A stretch of 64,000 nt of DNA from NCBI RefSeq assembly GCF_029633865.1, contig NC_079211.1:146496067-146560066 (forward strand), read 5' to 3'. Made by a program: the position numbers and the translations under genes. Shown here piece by piece: positions 1-10,166 of the stretch (the stretch's first letter is position 1; the number at the start of each line of letters is the position of its first letter). The notes beneath the pieces are model-generated. The model ran no database searches. It saw only the letters and a list, made by a program, of their open reading frames with translations, and was not told the DNA's origin. Origin of the DNA: Lampris incognitus. Lineage: Eukaryota > Chordata > Actinopteri > Lampriformes > Lampridae.

Positions 1-486
1 CGTCCCGGCTGTGACGGTCCGGCCGGGCTGCCCCCCGAATTCGCTACGATAATATGCATAATCAGAAGCATATTCTGCACATGCAACTCGGGGGGGGGGT
101 AGTATCAGGGGGGCCACGGCCACCCCTTGGGGCGCCACTGGGCCCCAAAAAATGTCGTCGGAGATATTAATGACTGCATGTACAAGTATTGAGCGTTCCA
201 AGAGCACTTTACTGACTCTTCATTTGTAAATAAAACGAGGTTTAAACACAAACTATTCAACCTACTTCGTTTTCTCTTCTCTAACCGCGTCGTCAGAAAT
301 CACTCATTCAAGTGGCTAATCTACCAGGAAGTAGTATTCTGACAGAGGTGCACTTCAAAATAAAAGTCTGTACGATCAAAAAACAATACAGCAGGGATCT
401 CATGTAAACATGCTTGTCAAACATAAGCATACTGCAATCAACGTATTTACGTATTAATATTAACTTAGTCAACATTTTAATTCACA
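1..486. other. no recognised gene
   Basis: Mixed-composition sequence with short G/C homopolymers near 90-150 and an AT-rich stretch after 160. I see no splice-bounded coding segment and no repeat family that recurs elsewhere in the window. Confidence 0.4.
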
Positions 487-668
487 ACATTACCACCTAA
501 CAGTACAGTACTACCACCTAACAGTATTACCACCTAACAGTACCTGTTACCACCTCACAGTACTACCACCTAACAGTACCTGTTACCACCTAACAGTACT
601 ACCACCAAACAGTACTACTACCAAACACTATCACCGAACAGCACTACCATCCAACAGTACTACTACAA
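487..668. repeat. imperfect minisatellite, core ACCACCTAACAGTACT
   Basis: A core of about 16-18 bp (ACCACCTAACAGTACT) recurs roughly ten times. Some units carry an extra CTGTT, and the repeats become more degenerate towards the right end. No open frame of interest. Confidence 0.8.
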
Positions 669-767
669 CCACCTGTGGATGAATGGCGGGTGCAGCACTA
701 GTTTGGGAATCATGCAGTGCACAGTGGGTATTTTACAAGTAATAGTACATTTGTACATGGCTGTCTC

Positions 768-2319
768 TACAGGTGCATCTCAAAAAATTAGAATATTGTG
801 GAAAAGTTCATTATTTTCCGTAATTTAATTCAAAAAATGAAACTTTCTTATATTCTGGATTCATTACACATAAAGTGAAATATGTCAGGCCTTTTTTGTT
901 TTAATCTTGATGATTACGGCTCACAGCTCATGAAAATCAAAACTCCAGTATCTCAAAATATTAGAATATTCCTTAAGACCAATCAAAAAAAGGATTTATA
1001 ATACAGAAATGTCGACCTTCTGAAAAGTATGTTCATTTATGCACTCAATACTTGGTCAGGGCTCCTTTTGCACGAATTACTGCATCAATGCGACGTGGCA
1101 TGGAGGCAATCAGCCTATGGCACTGCTGAGGTGTTATGGAAGCCCAGGTTGCTTTGATAGTGGCCTTCAGCTTGTCTGCATGGATTCTTTATGGGGTATC
1201 AGGTCAGGCGAGTTGGTGGCCAATCAAGCACAGTAATACCATGGTAGTTTTGGCACTGTGGGCAGGTGCCAAGTCCTGCTGGAAAATGAAATCAGCATCT
1301 CCATAAAGCTTGTCAGCAGACGGAAGCATGAAGTGCTCTAAAATGTCCTGGTAGACGGCTGCGTTGACTCTGAGCTTGATGAAACACGGTGGACCAACAC
1401 CAGCAGATGACACGGCACCCCAAATCATCACTGAGTGTGGAAGTGTCACACTGGACTTCAAGAAACTTGGATTCTGTGCCTCTCCACTCTTCCCCCAGAC
1501 TCTGGGACCTTGGTTTCCAAATGAAATACAACATTTACTTTCATCTGAAAAGAGGACTTTGGACCACTGACCAACGGTCCAGTTCTTTTTCTCCTTAGCC
1601 CAGGTAAGACGCTTCTGACGTTGTTTCTGGTTCAGGAGTGGCTTGACACTAGGAATGCGACACTTGTAGCCCAGTTCCTGCGCACGTCTGTGCGTGGTGG
1701 CTCTTGATGCACTAACTCCAGCCTCGGTCCACTCCTTGTGAAGCTCCCCCAAGTTCTTGAATCGGCCTTGCTTGACAAGCCTGTCAAGGCTGCGGTCATC
1801 CCTGTTGCTTGTGCACATTTTCCTACCACACTTTCCCCTTCCAGTCAACTTTCCATGCTTTGATACAGCACTCTGCGAACAGCCAGCCCTTTCAGCAATG
1901 ACCTTCTGTGGCTTATGGGGTATTGTCAAGAGGAAGATGAGAGACACCAGACCCAACAATGCAGACGAGCTGAAGGCCGCTATCAAAGCAACCTGGGCTT
2001 CCATAACACCTCAGGCTGATCGCCTCCACGCCACACCGCATTGATGCACTAATTCATACAAAGGAGCCCCGACCAAGTATTGAATGCATAAATGAAGATA
2101 CTTTTCAGAAGGTCGACATTTCTGAATTATAAATCCTTTTTTTGATTGGTCTTATGTAATCTAATATTTTGAGATACTGGATTTTTTATTTTCATGAGCT
2201 GTAAGCCGTAATCATCAAGATTAAAACAAAAAAGGTTTGACATATTTAACTTTTTGAATTAAATTACGGAAAATAATCAACTTTTCCACCATATTCTAAT
2301 TTTTTGAGGTGCACCTGTA
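768..2319 (-). mobile_element. Tc1-like DNA transposon, fold-back form
   Basis: The element body is 770-2317, flanked by TA dinucleotides (768-769 and 2318-2319) as expected for Tc1/mariner insertion. Ends are inverted: CAGGTGCATCTCAAAAAATT on the left and its complement on the right (GAGGTGCACCTG). The inverted arms are far longer than normal, about 400 bp each (770-1200 and about 1910-2317), because both arms contain the 3' end of the transposase gene. The + strand at about 1913-2010 reads the WGIVKRKMRDTRPNN segment of transposase, and the - strand of the left arm reads the matching C-terminal tail. The normal 5' end and first part of the transposase are missing. It is not autonomous. Confidence 0.88.
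1204..1914 (-). pseudogene. Tc1 transposase, truncated and rearranged
   Basis: The open frame carries the second half of the paired-type DNA-binding region (AERAGCSQSAVSKHGKLTGRG) and the DDE catalytic core: first Asp in VLFSDESK, second Asp in FQQDLAPAHSAKTT. The frame then shifts: the segment with the SPD motif near 1225 is out of frame, and a stop follows at 1204. The upstream part of the frame (1915-2004) is the antisense of another transposase 3' end and not genuine N-terminus. A non-functional fossil; family assignment is firm. Confidence 0.88.
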
Positions 2320-2454
2320 TGCTTTAAGTGTCATCTTACAGAATGGATGATGTCAGAAAAGTTAATTAGAACAGGAAAATTTATATTACCTTTCAGGCTC
2401 TTACAGTATGACAAGGAAACAGCAACAATGAAAACATGCAACAAAACAGCCCAA

Positions 2455-2770
2455 CAAATCAATCAATCAATCAAGCAATAAATCAATCAAGCAATCAATC
2501 AATCAATTTTATTGAACATGTTAAAAAACAAGCATTAAAGGCAAATAAACTATCATCAGCAGCATATAAGTGTAGGGGTCAGAAGAAGTGGAGAACTTAT
2601 ATATACTGTTGAAATGAAAGCTCAGTTTACAGCCATCAGCATCCATGATATCTATCTCAGTCGACTCAAACAAATCAACCCGTTCTGAAAAAACCCCCAT
2701 AATGAACAAAGAAAACACAAAACAAAGATGAGGCATACTATTTATACAAAAGAAAATGTGCAAAAGTAAA
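2455..2770. repeat. (ATCA)n tail and adjoining interspersed-repeat end
   Basis: An ATCA/ATCAAGCA microsatellite at 2455-2512 runs into TTTTATTGAACATG and AT-rich sequence. This is the reverse complement of the AATAAAATTGATTGATTG-type 3' tail common in fish LINEs and SINEs. The element itself cannot be classified. Confidence 0.5.
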
Positions 2771-2917
2771 AGTTATGTACAACAATGCCATCTGCCAATG
2801 TAGACTATTATTGCCTCTTGACATTGTTTACCTGTCGATGGGATGAGTGGTTTGTCATGAGTGGTTTTGGTGTGAAATGGGATAGCATATGACAGCGTCC
2901 AGACTAAACGTAGGATA

Positions 2918-3559
2918 GGGGTGTCCGGGTGGCGTGGCAGTCCGTTGCCTTGGTAGGCAAATTTGAATCCCCGTGTTGCCTTCGACTTGGTCGGGTCAAT
3001 TGGCCGTGTCTGCGGGTAGGGAGCTGGATGTTGGTATGTGTCCTGGTCGCTGCACTAGTGCCTCCTCTGGTTGGTCGGGGCGCCGGTTTGGGGGGGGGGG
3101 TAGCATGATCTTCCCACATGCTATGTCCCCCCGGTGCAACTCCTCACTGTCAGGTGAAATGAAGCAGCAGGCGACTCCACATGTATCGGCGGAGGCAAGT
3201 GGTAGTCTGCAGCCCTCCCCGGATCAGCAGAGGGGGTGGAGCAGCGACCGGGACGGCTCGGAAGAGTGGGGTAATTGGCCAAGCAGGGGTGTAGCACAAA
3301 ATTCTGGGCCCTATGCATAAGCAGTCTCTGTGGGCCCCTTTCCTGTTTCGTCTCTCACGCATGCACTATTTTCTTTGTCCCTCAACCAATGTATTGAGCT
3401 AATTTGACACTAATTAGTTAGAAATAAAAATGTGCAAACCAAAACAAACTTTTAATTCCAGGCTTCCTGAGGGCCCCCCCTCCCTTCTGGGCCCTGGTAG
3501 GTTCCCCCCCCCCACTACGACGCCGCTGTGCCAAATACAATTGGGGAGAAAAGGGGGGG
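2918..3559 (+). mobile_element. SINE-A copy 1 (tRNA-headed SINE), interrupted
   Basis: Starts with GTGTCCGGGTGGCGTGGCAG (box A-like) and TTTGAATCCCCGTGTTG (box B-like). The body includes CACTGTCAGGTGAAA, CCACATGTATCGG and AGCGACCGGGACGGCTCGG, and the copy ends in GGCCAA...TACAATTGGGGAGAAAAG. The same body recurs at about 30.7, 42.8, 46.7, 55.3, 61.0 and 62.4 kb. The copy is split by a 245-bp insertion at 3284-3528. Confidence 0.82.
3284..3528. mobile_element. hAT-like MITE inside SINE-A copy 1
   Basis: Terminal sequences CAGGGGTGTAGCA (left) and the complement of the right end (CAGCGGCGTCGTAG) form an imperfect inverted pair of hAT type. The flanking 8-mers (3276-3283 TGGCCAAG and 3529-3536 TGCCAAAT) match at 5 of 8 positions, and removing the insert restores the SINE-A consensus around GGCCAAGTACAATTGG. 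Confidence 0.65.
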
Positions 3560-4149
3560 ATCCAAAAAACTCCCAAAAATAACGTTGGATACTCTTTTTA
3601 CAAGGCATTCAGTCACGTTAGCCTGGTTGTGTTGGGTAAACTTGGAGAGCTAGCGTAGCGCTGTTAATGCGTCATTAATTCAGATCAAATCCAAATGAAA
3701 CTAGCTTGAACTTCAGCCTTCAATTGACAAAATTATAAAGATTGAAGGGATTTTTATAGGGAGTCCTTCACTTCAGCACATAACGTTTTCATTTCAAAGC
3801 CCTCGCACAACTTTTCAATCAGAAACTTAAATAGGGCTCATGTTTTATTGTAAATAAAAGAATATGGGAGTCAATTATGTGACATCTGCCAACTCAATCT
3901 TGGCACGCCTGCGGTTTCTCTCTCTCGCTTTTGTCCACATGAAAATCAACCCGGCGATCTTTTGGTTACACATAAAAGGCTTGGCTGTTTAGCATCTGGC
4001 GCGGCGCTGCCGTGTTGTGAATGGGAGCTCCGTCTGCTTATCGGTGCAGGTCAACTTGCTGGATCCCAGTGTTTCCTTTTGTTGAGCCACTTTTATGGTT
4101 TTGCTTTTTCTTCCAAACGGAACTGCGCTCCGATCCAGTGAGCTAATGC
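3560..4149. other. intergenic, no recognised feature
   Basis: AT-rich, unique-looking DNA. Frames are short and lack family signatures. Confidence 0.4.
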
Positions 4150-4200
4150 GGTGTGTGTGTGTGTGTGTGTGTGTGTTTGTGTGCGTGTTTGTGTTTGTGT
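4150..4200. repeat. (GT)n microsatellite
   Basis: Uninterrupted GT from 4151 to about 4176, then interspersed with TTTGTGTGCGTG units. Confidence 0.95.
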
Positions 4201-4614
4201 TTCTGCACTTGTTAGCGGGTTCACTCTGAAGCAAATGGCTGTTATAAATGTTGCTGAATTAAGGCCTTGCTGCCTGTTGGCCTCTTAATGGTGCGTGTCA
4301 CAGCAGGAGGCCTTAAGAAACTTTTTCCTTAAACTTTCCTGTTTCAGAAATATGCTGTTGTGTTTAGCGTGGCAGGACCGGTTACAAGGCCGTAAGGACT
4401 GTTTTGATATCAAAGAGTCGTGGGTTCAAAACCCTCCCCAGATAGCATCCTGATGGTAGACTGATGGTTGCTGGATTCCAATTATCTCGGAACAGACCTT
4501 AACAATACCATTTAGGCTATTCTTGTCCTTCATAGATCACCAATTAAACCAGCAAGTAAATGAGAAAGTTAAGACTTTCAATGAATGATTGATAAAAAAA
4601 TGACAAAATGGTGT

Positions 4615-5025
4615 CCCAGATAGCATCCGGATGTGGGCCACTTCAGGCAGTGATGCGGCACTGATGGCCTTCTTCTGGCCTGACAAAATGGATGTGAGCC
4701 TGAAGTGGCCCACATGTGTAATAGCAAATATGGCCCAAATATGCCAAATCAAATGTGGCCGCAAAGATGCGGTGTTCTCGGCAACGTGATCTGGATGTGA
4801 CCCTGAAGTGGCCCGTGTGGTAAATGGTGAATATGGCCCAAATATCACAAAACTAATAGGGCCACCTTTGGCAAATATGTGGCACATGCGGCATTGCTAT
4901 GGCTTGGCTCTGGCCCAGATCTGGCAAACAGGAACGGACCGCCCAAGGGCCATCATTCCACGCAGTATGTGGGCCAGATGAAAGTGTCGGGTGTAGGACG
5001 GGTCCGGGTCACAGCAATTTAACTA
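4615..5025 (+). mobile_element. non-autonomous TIR element E, copy 1 (right end lost)
   Basis: Begins CCCAGATAGCATCCGGATG and is closely similar over about 400 bp to 46940-47373 (same strand) and 62516-62954 (opposite strand). The interior contains two diverged direct repeats around GGCCACTTCAGG / CCTGAAGTGGCCCAC, which also pair as inverted motifs. This copy fades out after CACAGCAATTTAAC, so the terminal TGCTATCTGGG is missing. No coding capacity. Confidence 0.7.
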
Positions 5026-6239
5026 TTGGATCCGACACATCCAGCATGTCAGTAGATGGTCCTGCACTCTGTCTCCTTAGAGAAATACTTTCCTTTGTGT
5101 CTCCCTCGGCTTCAGAGCGTCAACTTAATGCCCAGATGTTTCTGCGTGAGCCTTAACCATAACTTGTGAAATGTGACGTTTGAAGTTAATCTGGGAGATA
5201 TATATTCAGCTATCCGGGATAAGCTCCTTCTATGAAGGCTGAACACATTTGAGCCACTCTGCTACTTCTAACAAAATGAAACTCCCTGACGCCGACGTCA
5301 AGTCCTGCAACACGTCTCCTGGTTGTACCCCCTCATCGTGGACTGAAGCATGGGCTCTAACTAAGTGGTGTCTAAATCCGCTCTGTGAGGAGTCCATTTT
5401 TCATAGGCTCCGTTATGGATTCGTGTCAGCTTCGCCTCAAAACAAAGAGCACATGTGTTGGTTTAATGCGAACCATACTCGTGGATGGAAGCAATCGGTC
5501 TCCAGCTGCCTCCTCTCGTTGGCGGGGCGCAGTGCTCTGAAAGCCAACCCCGGGGCGGGGGGGGGGGCAGCGAGGCCATTAGGCCTCTTTTTCTGCTTTT
5601 GGCATGACCCCGGCCAACCTCTGATGGGACTCACCACAACAAAGCCCCGGCTGAGGTGAGCGAAGCCCTGCAGATCAAAACGGCGGGGCTAATCTGGGTT
5701 TTGGTTTCCATAATCATGTTTTTGTTTGTGGTGGATGACTGGGTTTTCCGGCCTTGCTTTACGTCACCCATCAATTTGATGTAGTCATTTGATGCAGGTT
5801 TCCTTACCTGAATTATTGAGCATGCATAAAGACACTTTGATGCAGTAAGTTTGTGAGATGCTTTGCAATCTGATACATCATTCAAAGACTTTTTTTATGA
5901 AGTCAGTGTAAGGGAAGGGCTAATTTAGGGGGGGTGGGGAGAAAACAACGAGCTAGCTCTGGTTTAACACTACAGGCCATCACATTCCAGTCCGGCACTA
6001 CAGGCTGTAAAATGACGTACCTAAAGAGAAACTGAAGGATCCAAAGTCTCAGGACTTTTACTTCCTTCTATGTAAGCCTACAACATAATTACAACATCAC
6101 ACATGCCTTTAAAGTGTGTGGAGCCCTGTTGTTAATCATTACTTTAAAGTTACTGACAGTTGGATGTAATATATTTTGAATTGTCTCTGGTCCAGGATGT
6201 GTCAGACCGCTCACTTGGAACCGTCACCTCCACTTAAAA
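5026..6239. other. intergenic, upstream of the GST theta relic
   Basis: Contains a 136-codon frame (5249-5659) with no domain resemblance and a G-rich run near 5553-5568. I see no exon with a convincing family signature, and no repeat shared with other parts of the window. Confidence 0.4.
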
Positions 6240-6249
6240 ATGACTCGGC
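6240..6249 (+). promoter_or_regulatory. antioxidant response element match (ATGACTCGGC)
   Basis: The 10-mer fits the ARE/NRF2 consensus RTGAYNNNGC with ATGAC-TCG-GC. It lies 98 bp before the start codon of a GST theta first exon, a typical place for a GST promoter ARE. A single 10-mer match can arise by chance, so position carries much of the weight. Confidence 0.45.
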
Positions 6250-6275
6250 CTCAGCGGGAGGAGGAGTTTTGGACA

Positions 6276-6282
6276 CATAAAG
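6276..6282 (+). promoter_or_regulatory. possible TATA-like box (CATAAAG)
   Basis: An ATAAAG-type AT-rich heptamer 65 bp upstream of the GST theta ATG, in otherwise G-rich sequence. Weak; no initiator can be assigned with confidence. Confidence 0.25.
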
Positions 6283-6346
6283 AAGGAAACGGGAGCAGAG
6301 AGAACTTTGACCACTGACATCTGGAGCCACCGGCCGTCTGGATTAA

Positions 6347-6458
6347 ATGCCGCTGCAGCTTCACCTCCATCTCCATTCTCAGCCATGTTGGTCCTGTTTT
6401 CTGCTCGTCAGAATAAACGCCATCCTGTTTGAGTATGAGGCTGTGGACCTCTCCTCAG
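6347..6458 (+). pseudogene. GST theta exon 1
   Basis: Encodes MPLQLHLHLHSQPCWSCFL and continues to FEYEAVDLSSG, the thioredoxin-fold start of GST theta. The glutathione-activating serine of the HSQPC motif is present. The exon ends TCAG before GTAGGC and leaves phase 1, which fits exon 2. This exon on its own is intact. Confidence 0.85.
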
Positions 6459-6686
6459 GTAGGCCTTTTACAGACAGGCCCTATACATGCTGGGTGGATG
6501 CACTTCAGATTTTTTTTGGTTTGAGTTTGATATTTTGCATGAATAATTTTGCAGCCATTTTTTGTGAATACTCTTTTTTTGTTGTCTTTACTTTTGGGGG
6601 TTTTGTAACTTCATAGAAAATTTGTGGGCGTGGGTTGGAACATCCTGCATGCTTTGCTATAGAAGTGTTGTCCATTTTCACATTTT

Positions 6687-7330
6687 AGCCATTTGATCGA
6701 ACATGACATTAGTCAGTAGGAGCAAGACGGAACACCTATGCATGAATGAGAGGGAGGACAGTGGAGTGGTCAGGATGCAAGGAGTGGAGGTGACGAAGGC
6801 GTATGAGTTTAAATACTTGGGGTCAACTGTCCAAAGTAACGGGGAGTGCAGAAGAGAGGTGAAGAAGAGAGTGCAGGCAGGGTGGAGTGGGTGGAGAAGA
6901 GTGTCAGGAGTGATTTGCGACAGAAGGGTACCAGCAAGAGTTAAAGGGAAGGTTTACAAGATGGTTGTGAGACCAGCTATGTTATATGGTTTGGAGACAG
7001 TGGCACTGATGAAAAGACAGGAGGTGGAGCTGGAGGTGGCAGAGTTGAAGATGCTAAGATTTTCATTGGGAGTGAGGAAGAAGGACAGGATTAGGAACGA
7101 GTATATTAGAGGCACAGCTGGGTATATTGGGAGAAGGATGCTGAATATGGAGCTGCCAGGGAAGAGGAAAAGAGGAAGGCCAAAGAGGAAGTATATGGAT
7201 GTGGTGAGGGAGGACATGCAGGTGGCTGGTGTGACAGAGGAAGACGCAGAGGACAGGAAGAGATGAAAACGGATGATCCACTGTGGCGCCCCCTAACGGG
7301 AGCAGCCGAAGGTAATAGTAGTAGATCCAA
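6687..7330 (+). mobile_element. LINE-D copy 1 (RTE-like non-LTR retrotransposon), 3' part
   Basis: An open frame (6703-7266) encodes the region after the reverse transcriptase: SRSKTEHLCMNERE, FKYLGSTVQSNGE, VICDRRVPARVKGKVYK, MLYGLETVAL, GKRKRGRPKRK. The 3' end is CCCCTAACGGGAGCAGCCGAA plus a short TAG-type tail. It is 5'-truncated and has lost a short stretch (between EYIRGTA and GYIGRRM) that the copy at 45.2-45.8 kb keeps. Lies in intron 1 of the GST theta relic. The RTE assignment rests on the short simple-repeat tail and the endonuclease remnant in copy 4; another LINE clade is possible. Confidence 0.8.
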
Positions 7331-7387
7331 AATTACATTAGCTCCAGCCCAGAAGAAGTGATGATAAATGCGGCAGTGAAGCCTAAG

Positions 7388-7660
7388 ATGGGTGGCCCGA
7401 TGGCCCAGTGGTTAGCGCTGTCGCCTCACAGCAAGAAGGTCCTGGGTTCGAACCCGGGGTCGTCCAACCTTGGGGGTTGTCCCAAGTCCTTTCTCTGTGG
7501 AGTTTGCATGTTCTCGCCGTGTCTGCGTGGATTTTCTCCGGGTGCTCCGGTTTCCTCCCACCATCAAAAAGACATGCATGTTGGGGTTAATTCTCCTGCC
7601 TGTGCCCCTGAGCAAGGCAATGGAAAGAAGAACTGGAGTTGTTCCCCGGGTGCTGCAGTG
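7388..7660 (+). mobile_element. SINE-B copy 1 (tRNA-derived), 5' part
   Basis: tRNA-like head: GGTGGCCCGATGGCCCAGTGG with TTAGCGC (box A) and GGTTCGAACCC (box B). It is followed by the family body GTTTGCATGTTCTC..CCGTGTCTGCGTGG and TCCGGTTTCCTCCCACC. The 3' half is different from the full copy at 59.3 kb, ending at about 7660 in a CpG-rich block. Confidence 0.8.
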
Positions 7661-7930
7661 TTCGCGCGAGTTGAAAATATTCGGCTTGAGCGAGAAATTC
7701 GCGCGACGCTGTGTCGCGAAAGCCTATCAGCGTCGAGATTCTCCTGACGTCACTGATTCCGGCGTCCTGTTGAGTCAGAGGACGGAGGACGAGCTGGTCG
7801 TCGCGGGTTCGCGTACTCGATCCTGCGGCCAAACTCGCGCGAGTAACGCAAAACAAATGATCCCGCGATCAAACTCGCTGCACGTAAAGCGTTTGGTGGG
7901 ACCGCGCCGTAACGCGCGTGATGCTCTGCT
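7661..7930. other. CpG-rich block with inverted CTCGCGCGA motifs
   Basis: Abrupt change to very CpG-rich DNA directly after SINE-B. Contains TTCGCGCGAGTTGAA near 7663 and CCAAACTCGCGCGAG near 7828, which are partly complementary. It may be one end of a DNA transposon (the style recalls fish PIF/Harbinger ends), but no matching right terminus or target duplication is seen. Confidence 0.35.
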
Positions 7931-8084
7931 GAGGCACGAGGATCCGTGGAGGGGGAGGGGTTGTGTCAGTTGTGTGTCCTCAGACGGACCGGGACCAGTC
8001 TGTTGTTCTGCAGTGTGTTAGATCGGCCTGTTTGTCTGTTCCAACCTGCACACCCATCCTACTACTGCATGTGGTTGGCGGTAT

Positions 8085-9145
8085 GTGTGCACTGTGTGTG
8101 TGGACATGTCTGTTTTGTATGTGTTGTTTGTGGATTTGAGTTTGAGTGTTTACGTGTGGATGTGTTGTGTGTATGTGTGTGCGCGCGCGCCTGCGTGCAT
8201 GTGCGTGTTAGATGTGTGTGTGTGTGTTGCGTATGTATGAATGGGTGTGTGTTGTGTGTGGATATGTGTGTGTGTGTTGTGTGTATGTATGTATGTGTGT
8301 GTATTGTGTGGAAGTTGTAGTTGTTGGATGTGTACGTTGTGTGTTGATGTGTGGCTTGTGTGTATGGTTGTGAGGATGTGTGTGTTTTATGTGTATGTAT
8401 GTATATGTGTGTATTGTGTGGATGTGTGTGTTGGATGTGTACGCTGTGTATTGGATGTGTGGGTTTTGTGTATGGTTGTGAGGATGTGTGTGTGTGTGTT
8501 GGATGTGTACACTGTGTGTTGGATGTGTATGTTTGTGTGTTGGATGTGTACGTTGTGTGTTGGATGTGTACACTGTGTTGGATGTGTGTGTGTGAGATGT
8601 GTATGTTGTGTGTTGGATGTGTACACTGTGTTGGATGTGTATGTTGTGTGTGTGTTGTGTGTGTATATTTGTGTGTGTGTTGTGTTGTTGTGTGTATGTA
8701 TGTGTGTATTGTGTGTGGATGTGTGTGTGTGTGTGTTGTGTTGGATGTATACATTGTGTGTTGGATGTGTGTGTGTTTTGTGTATGGATGTATACACTGT
8801 GTGTGTATATTTGTGTGTGTTGTGTTGTTGTGTGTATGTCTGTATGTGTGTATTGTGTGTGAATGTGTGTTGTGTCGAATGTATACATTGTGCTGGATGT
8901 GTGTGTTTTGTGTATGGCTGTGTACGTTGTGTGTGGATGTGTTGGTGTTGTGTTGGATGTGTACATTGTGTGTTGGATGTGTACATTATGTGTGTTGTGT
9001 TGGATGTGTACATTGTGTGTTGGACGTGTGTTGTGTTGTGTGTGGATGTGTATGTTGTGTGTGGATGTGTATGTGGTGTGTGTGTTGTGTGTGGATGTGT
9101 ACGTTGTGTGATGTGTGTATGTGGAGTGTGTGTGTGTACATACAC
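8085..9145. repeat. GT-rich minisatellite, core TGTGTGTTGGATGTGTAC
   Basis: About 1.06 kb of GT-rich sequence in which TGTGTGTTGGATGTGTAC-type units recur at irregular spacing. Long frames on both strands (Cys/Val-rich on +, Thr/His-rich on -) are by-products of the repeat. Confidence 0.92.
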
Positions 9146-9829
9146 ACAGGGTGTTGTGATGCGTCTAGTGCAGCAGTGTGTAGTTGGAGGGAAGGTGCAT
9201 GTGTTCTTCCAACCCGCTTGTGTCCTTTCTGCCCTTAGCTTGCTGCCGCTGGCTAGCCTCTGTGGCTAATAGGGAAGCATGCTAGCGTGTAACCCTTCCC
9301 TTGCCAGTACATAGCCTCTCCTTCACCAAGACTCCTGCCAGGCCTCCCCGTGGCCACACGTGGTAACTGGGGTCTTGCGGCCCCAGGCTAACTGGGCAGG
9401 GGATCTCGGAGCAGCAGTGGGCCCCAGAGATATGGTGTGCAGGCCCACCCTGGTGGACACGCCCTGGCACCTATCAACCACTGCCCCGCTGCCTTGTGGG
9501 TGAGTCTGGAAGACATAAGGCTAAGGGAGCTTACCCCAACAGAATAGCAAGCTGTGGCGGTACGCTTCGAGGCGGTTTCCGAAAAACTGGATTTCCGGCA
9601 GCCCCCTGCAGTTGTGTGGAGGTGCCGGTCGTCTAGGGATCCCCCTTGCCATCGGAACCATCTCCTCTACAATCAAGTCATGTGGCGTTGGGAGAAGCGC
9701 ACCCCCCATGCCACTTTAAAAACCATCTCTGCTGCGCAGGGATCTTCTGCTATCTGAGTCCTCAAAGGACCCACAAATAGAAGAAGATGGTCATCATCGG
9801 GCACCATGGACAACCAGCAAGCAAGCAAG
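9146..9829. repeat. unclassified sequence separating two GT-rich arrays
   Basis: The same GGATGTGT-type minisatellite occurs on both sides, so this about 680-bp stretch may be an insertion. It includes GTGGCGGTACGCTTCGAGG and a right part ending CCACAAATAGAAGAAGATGG, resembling a degraded LINE or SINE. No terminal repeats were found. Confidence 0.35.
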
Positions 9830-10008
9830 TTGTGTGTGGATGTGTGCGTTGTGTGTTGGATGTGTGTTTTCTGTTGGATGTGTGTGTGTGTTGTGGATAT
9901 GTGTGTTGTGTTGGATGTGTGTGTGTGTGTGTTGTGGATATGTGTGTGTTGTGTGCGGATGTGTACGTTGTGTGTTGGATGTGTGTGTGTTGTGTATGGA
10001 TGTGTATC
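9830..10008. repeat. GT-rich minisatellite, second block
   Basis: Units of TGTGTTGGATGTGTG type, matching 8085-9145. The block runs directly into the acceptor region (GTATCACAG) of GST theta exon 2. Confidence 0.85.
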
Positions 10009-10012
10009 ACAG

Positions 10013-10100
10013 GTGAGCGGTGCAGGGAGGGCATGGCTCCAGTCAGCATTCTGAAGAAGAGTGCTGTGATGAAGGAGGGAGCAGCCTGGAGGGAAACACA
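10013..10100 (+). pseudogene. GST theta exon 2 remnant
   Basis: Acceptor ATCACAG at 10006-10012. Translation in the phase left by exon 1 gives GERCREGMAPVSILKKSAVM then KEG; VSILKK..VMK.G matches the beta-3 region of theta GSTs. The usual Val-Pro (cis-proline) is Ser-Ala. The 3' boundary is inferred from the family's 88-bp exon length; no GT donor is present there. Confidence 0.65.
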
Positions 10101-10166
10101 TCATCACTCTTCTCTGCTGGTCTGCATGCAGGGTCTTCATGATGGACTTGTCCACAGCTGTGAAGG

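Noticed and set aside
5249-5659. 136-codon frame as a gene
   Set aside because: No domain, no splice sites, overlaps a G-run, no recognisable family.
7390-7470. Possible tRNA gene (box A and box B motifs)
   Set aside because: It is the head of SINE-B; the same head recurs with the SINE body in several other places, and no full cloverleaf with matching acceptor stem is evident.
8062-9269. Cys/Val-rich + frames and Thr/His-rich - frames of 230-342 codons
   Set aside because: Products of the GT-rich minisatellite; several overlapping frames are equally open.
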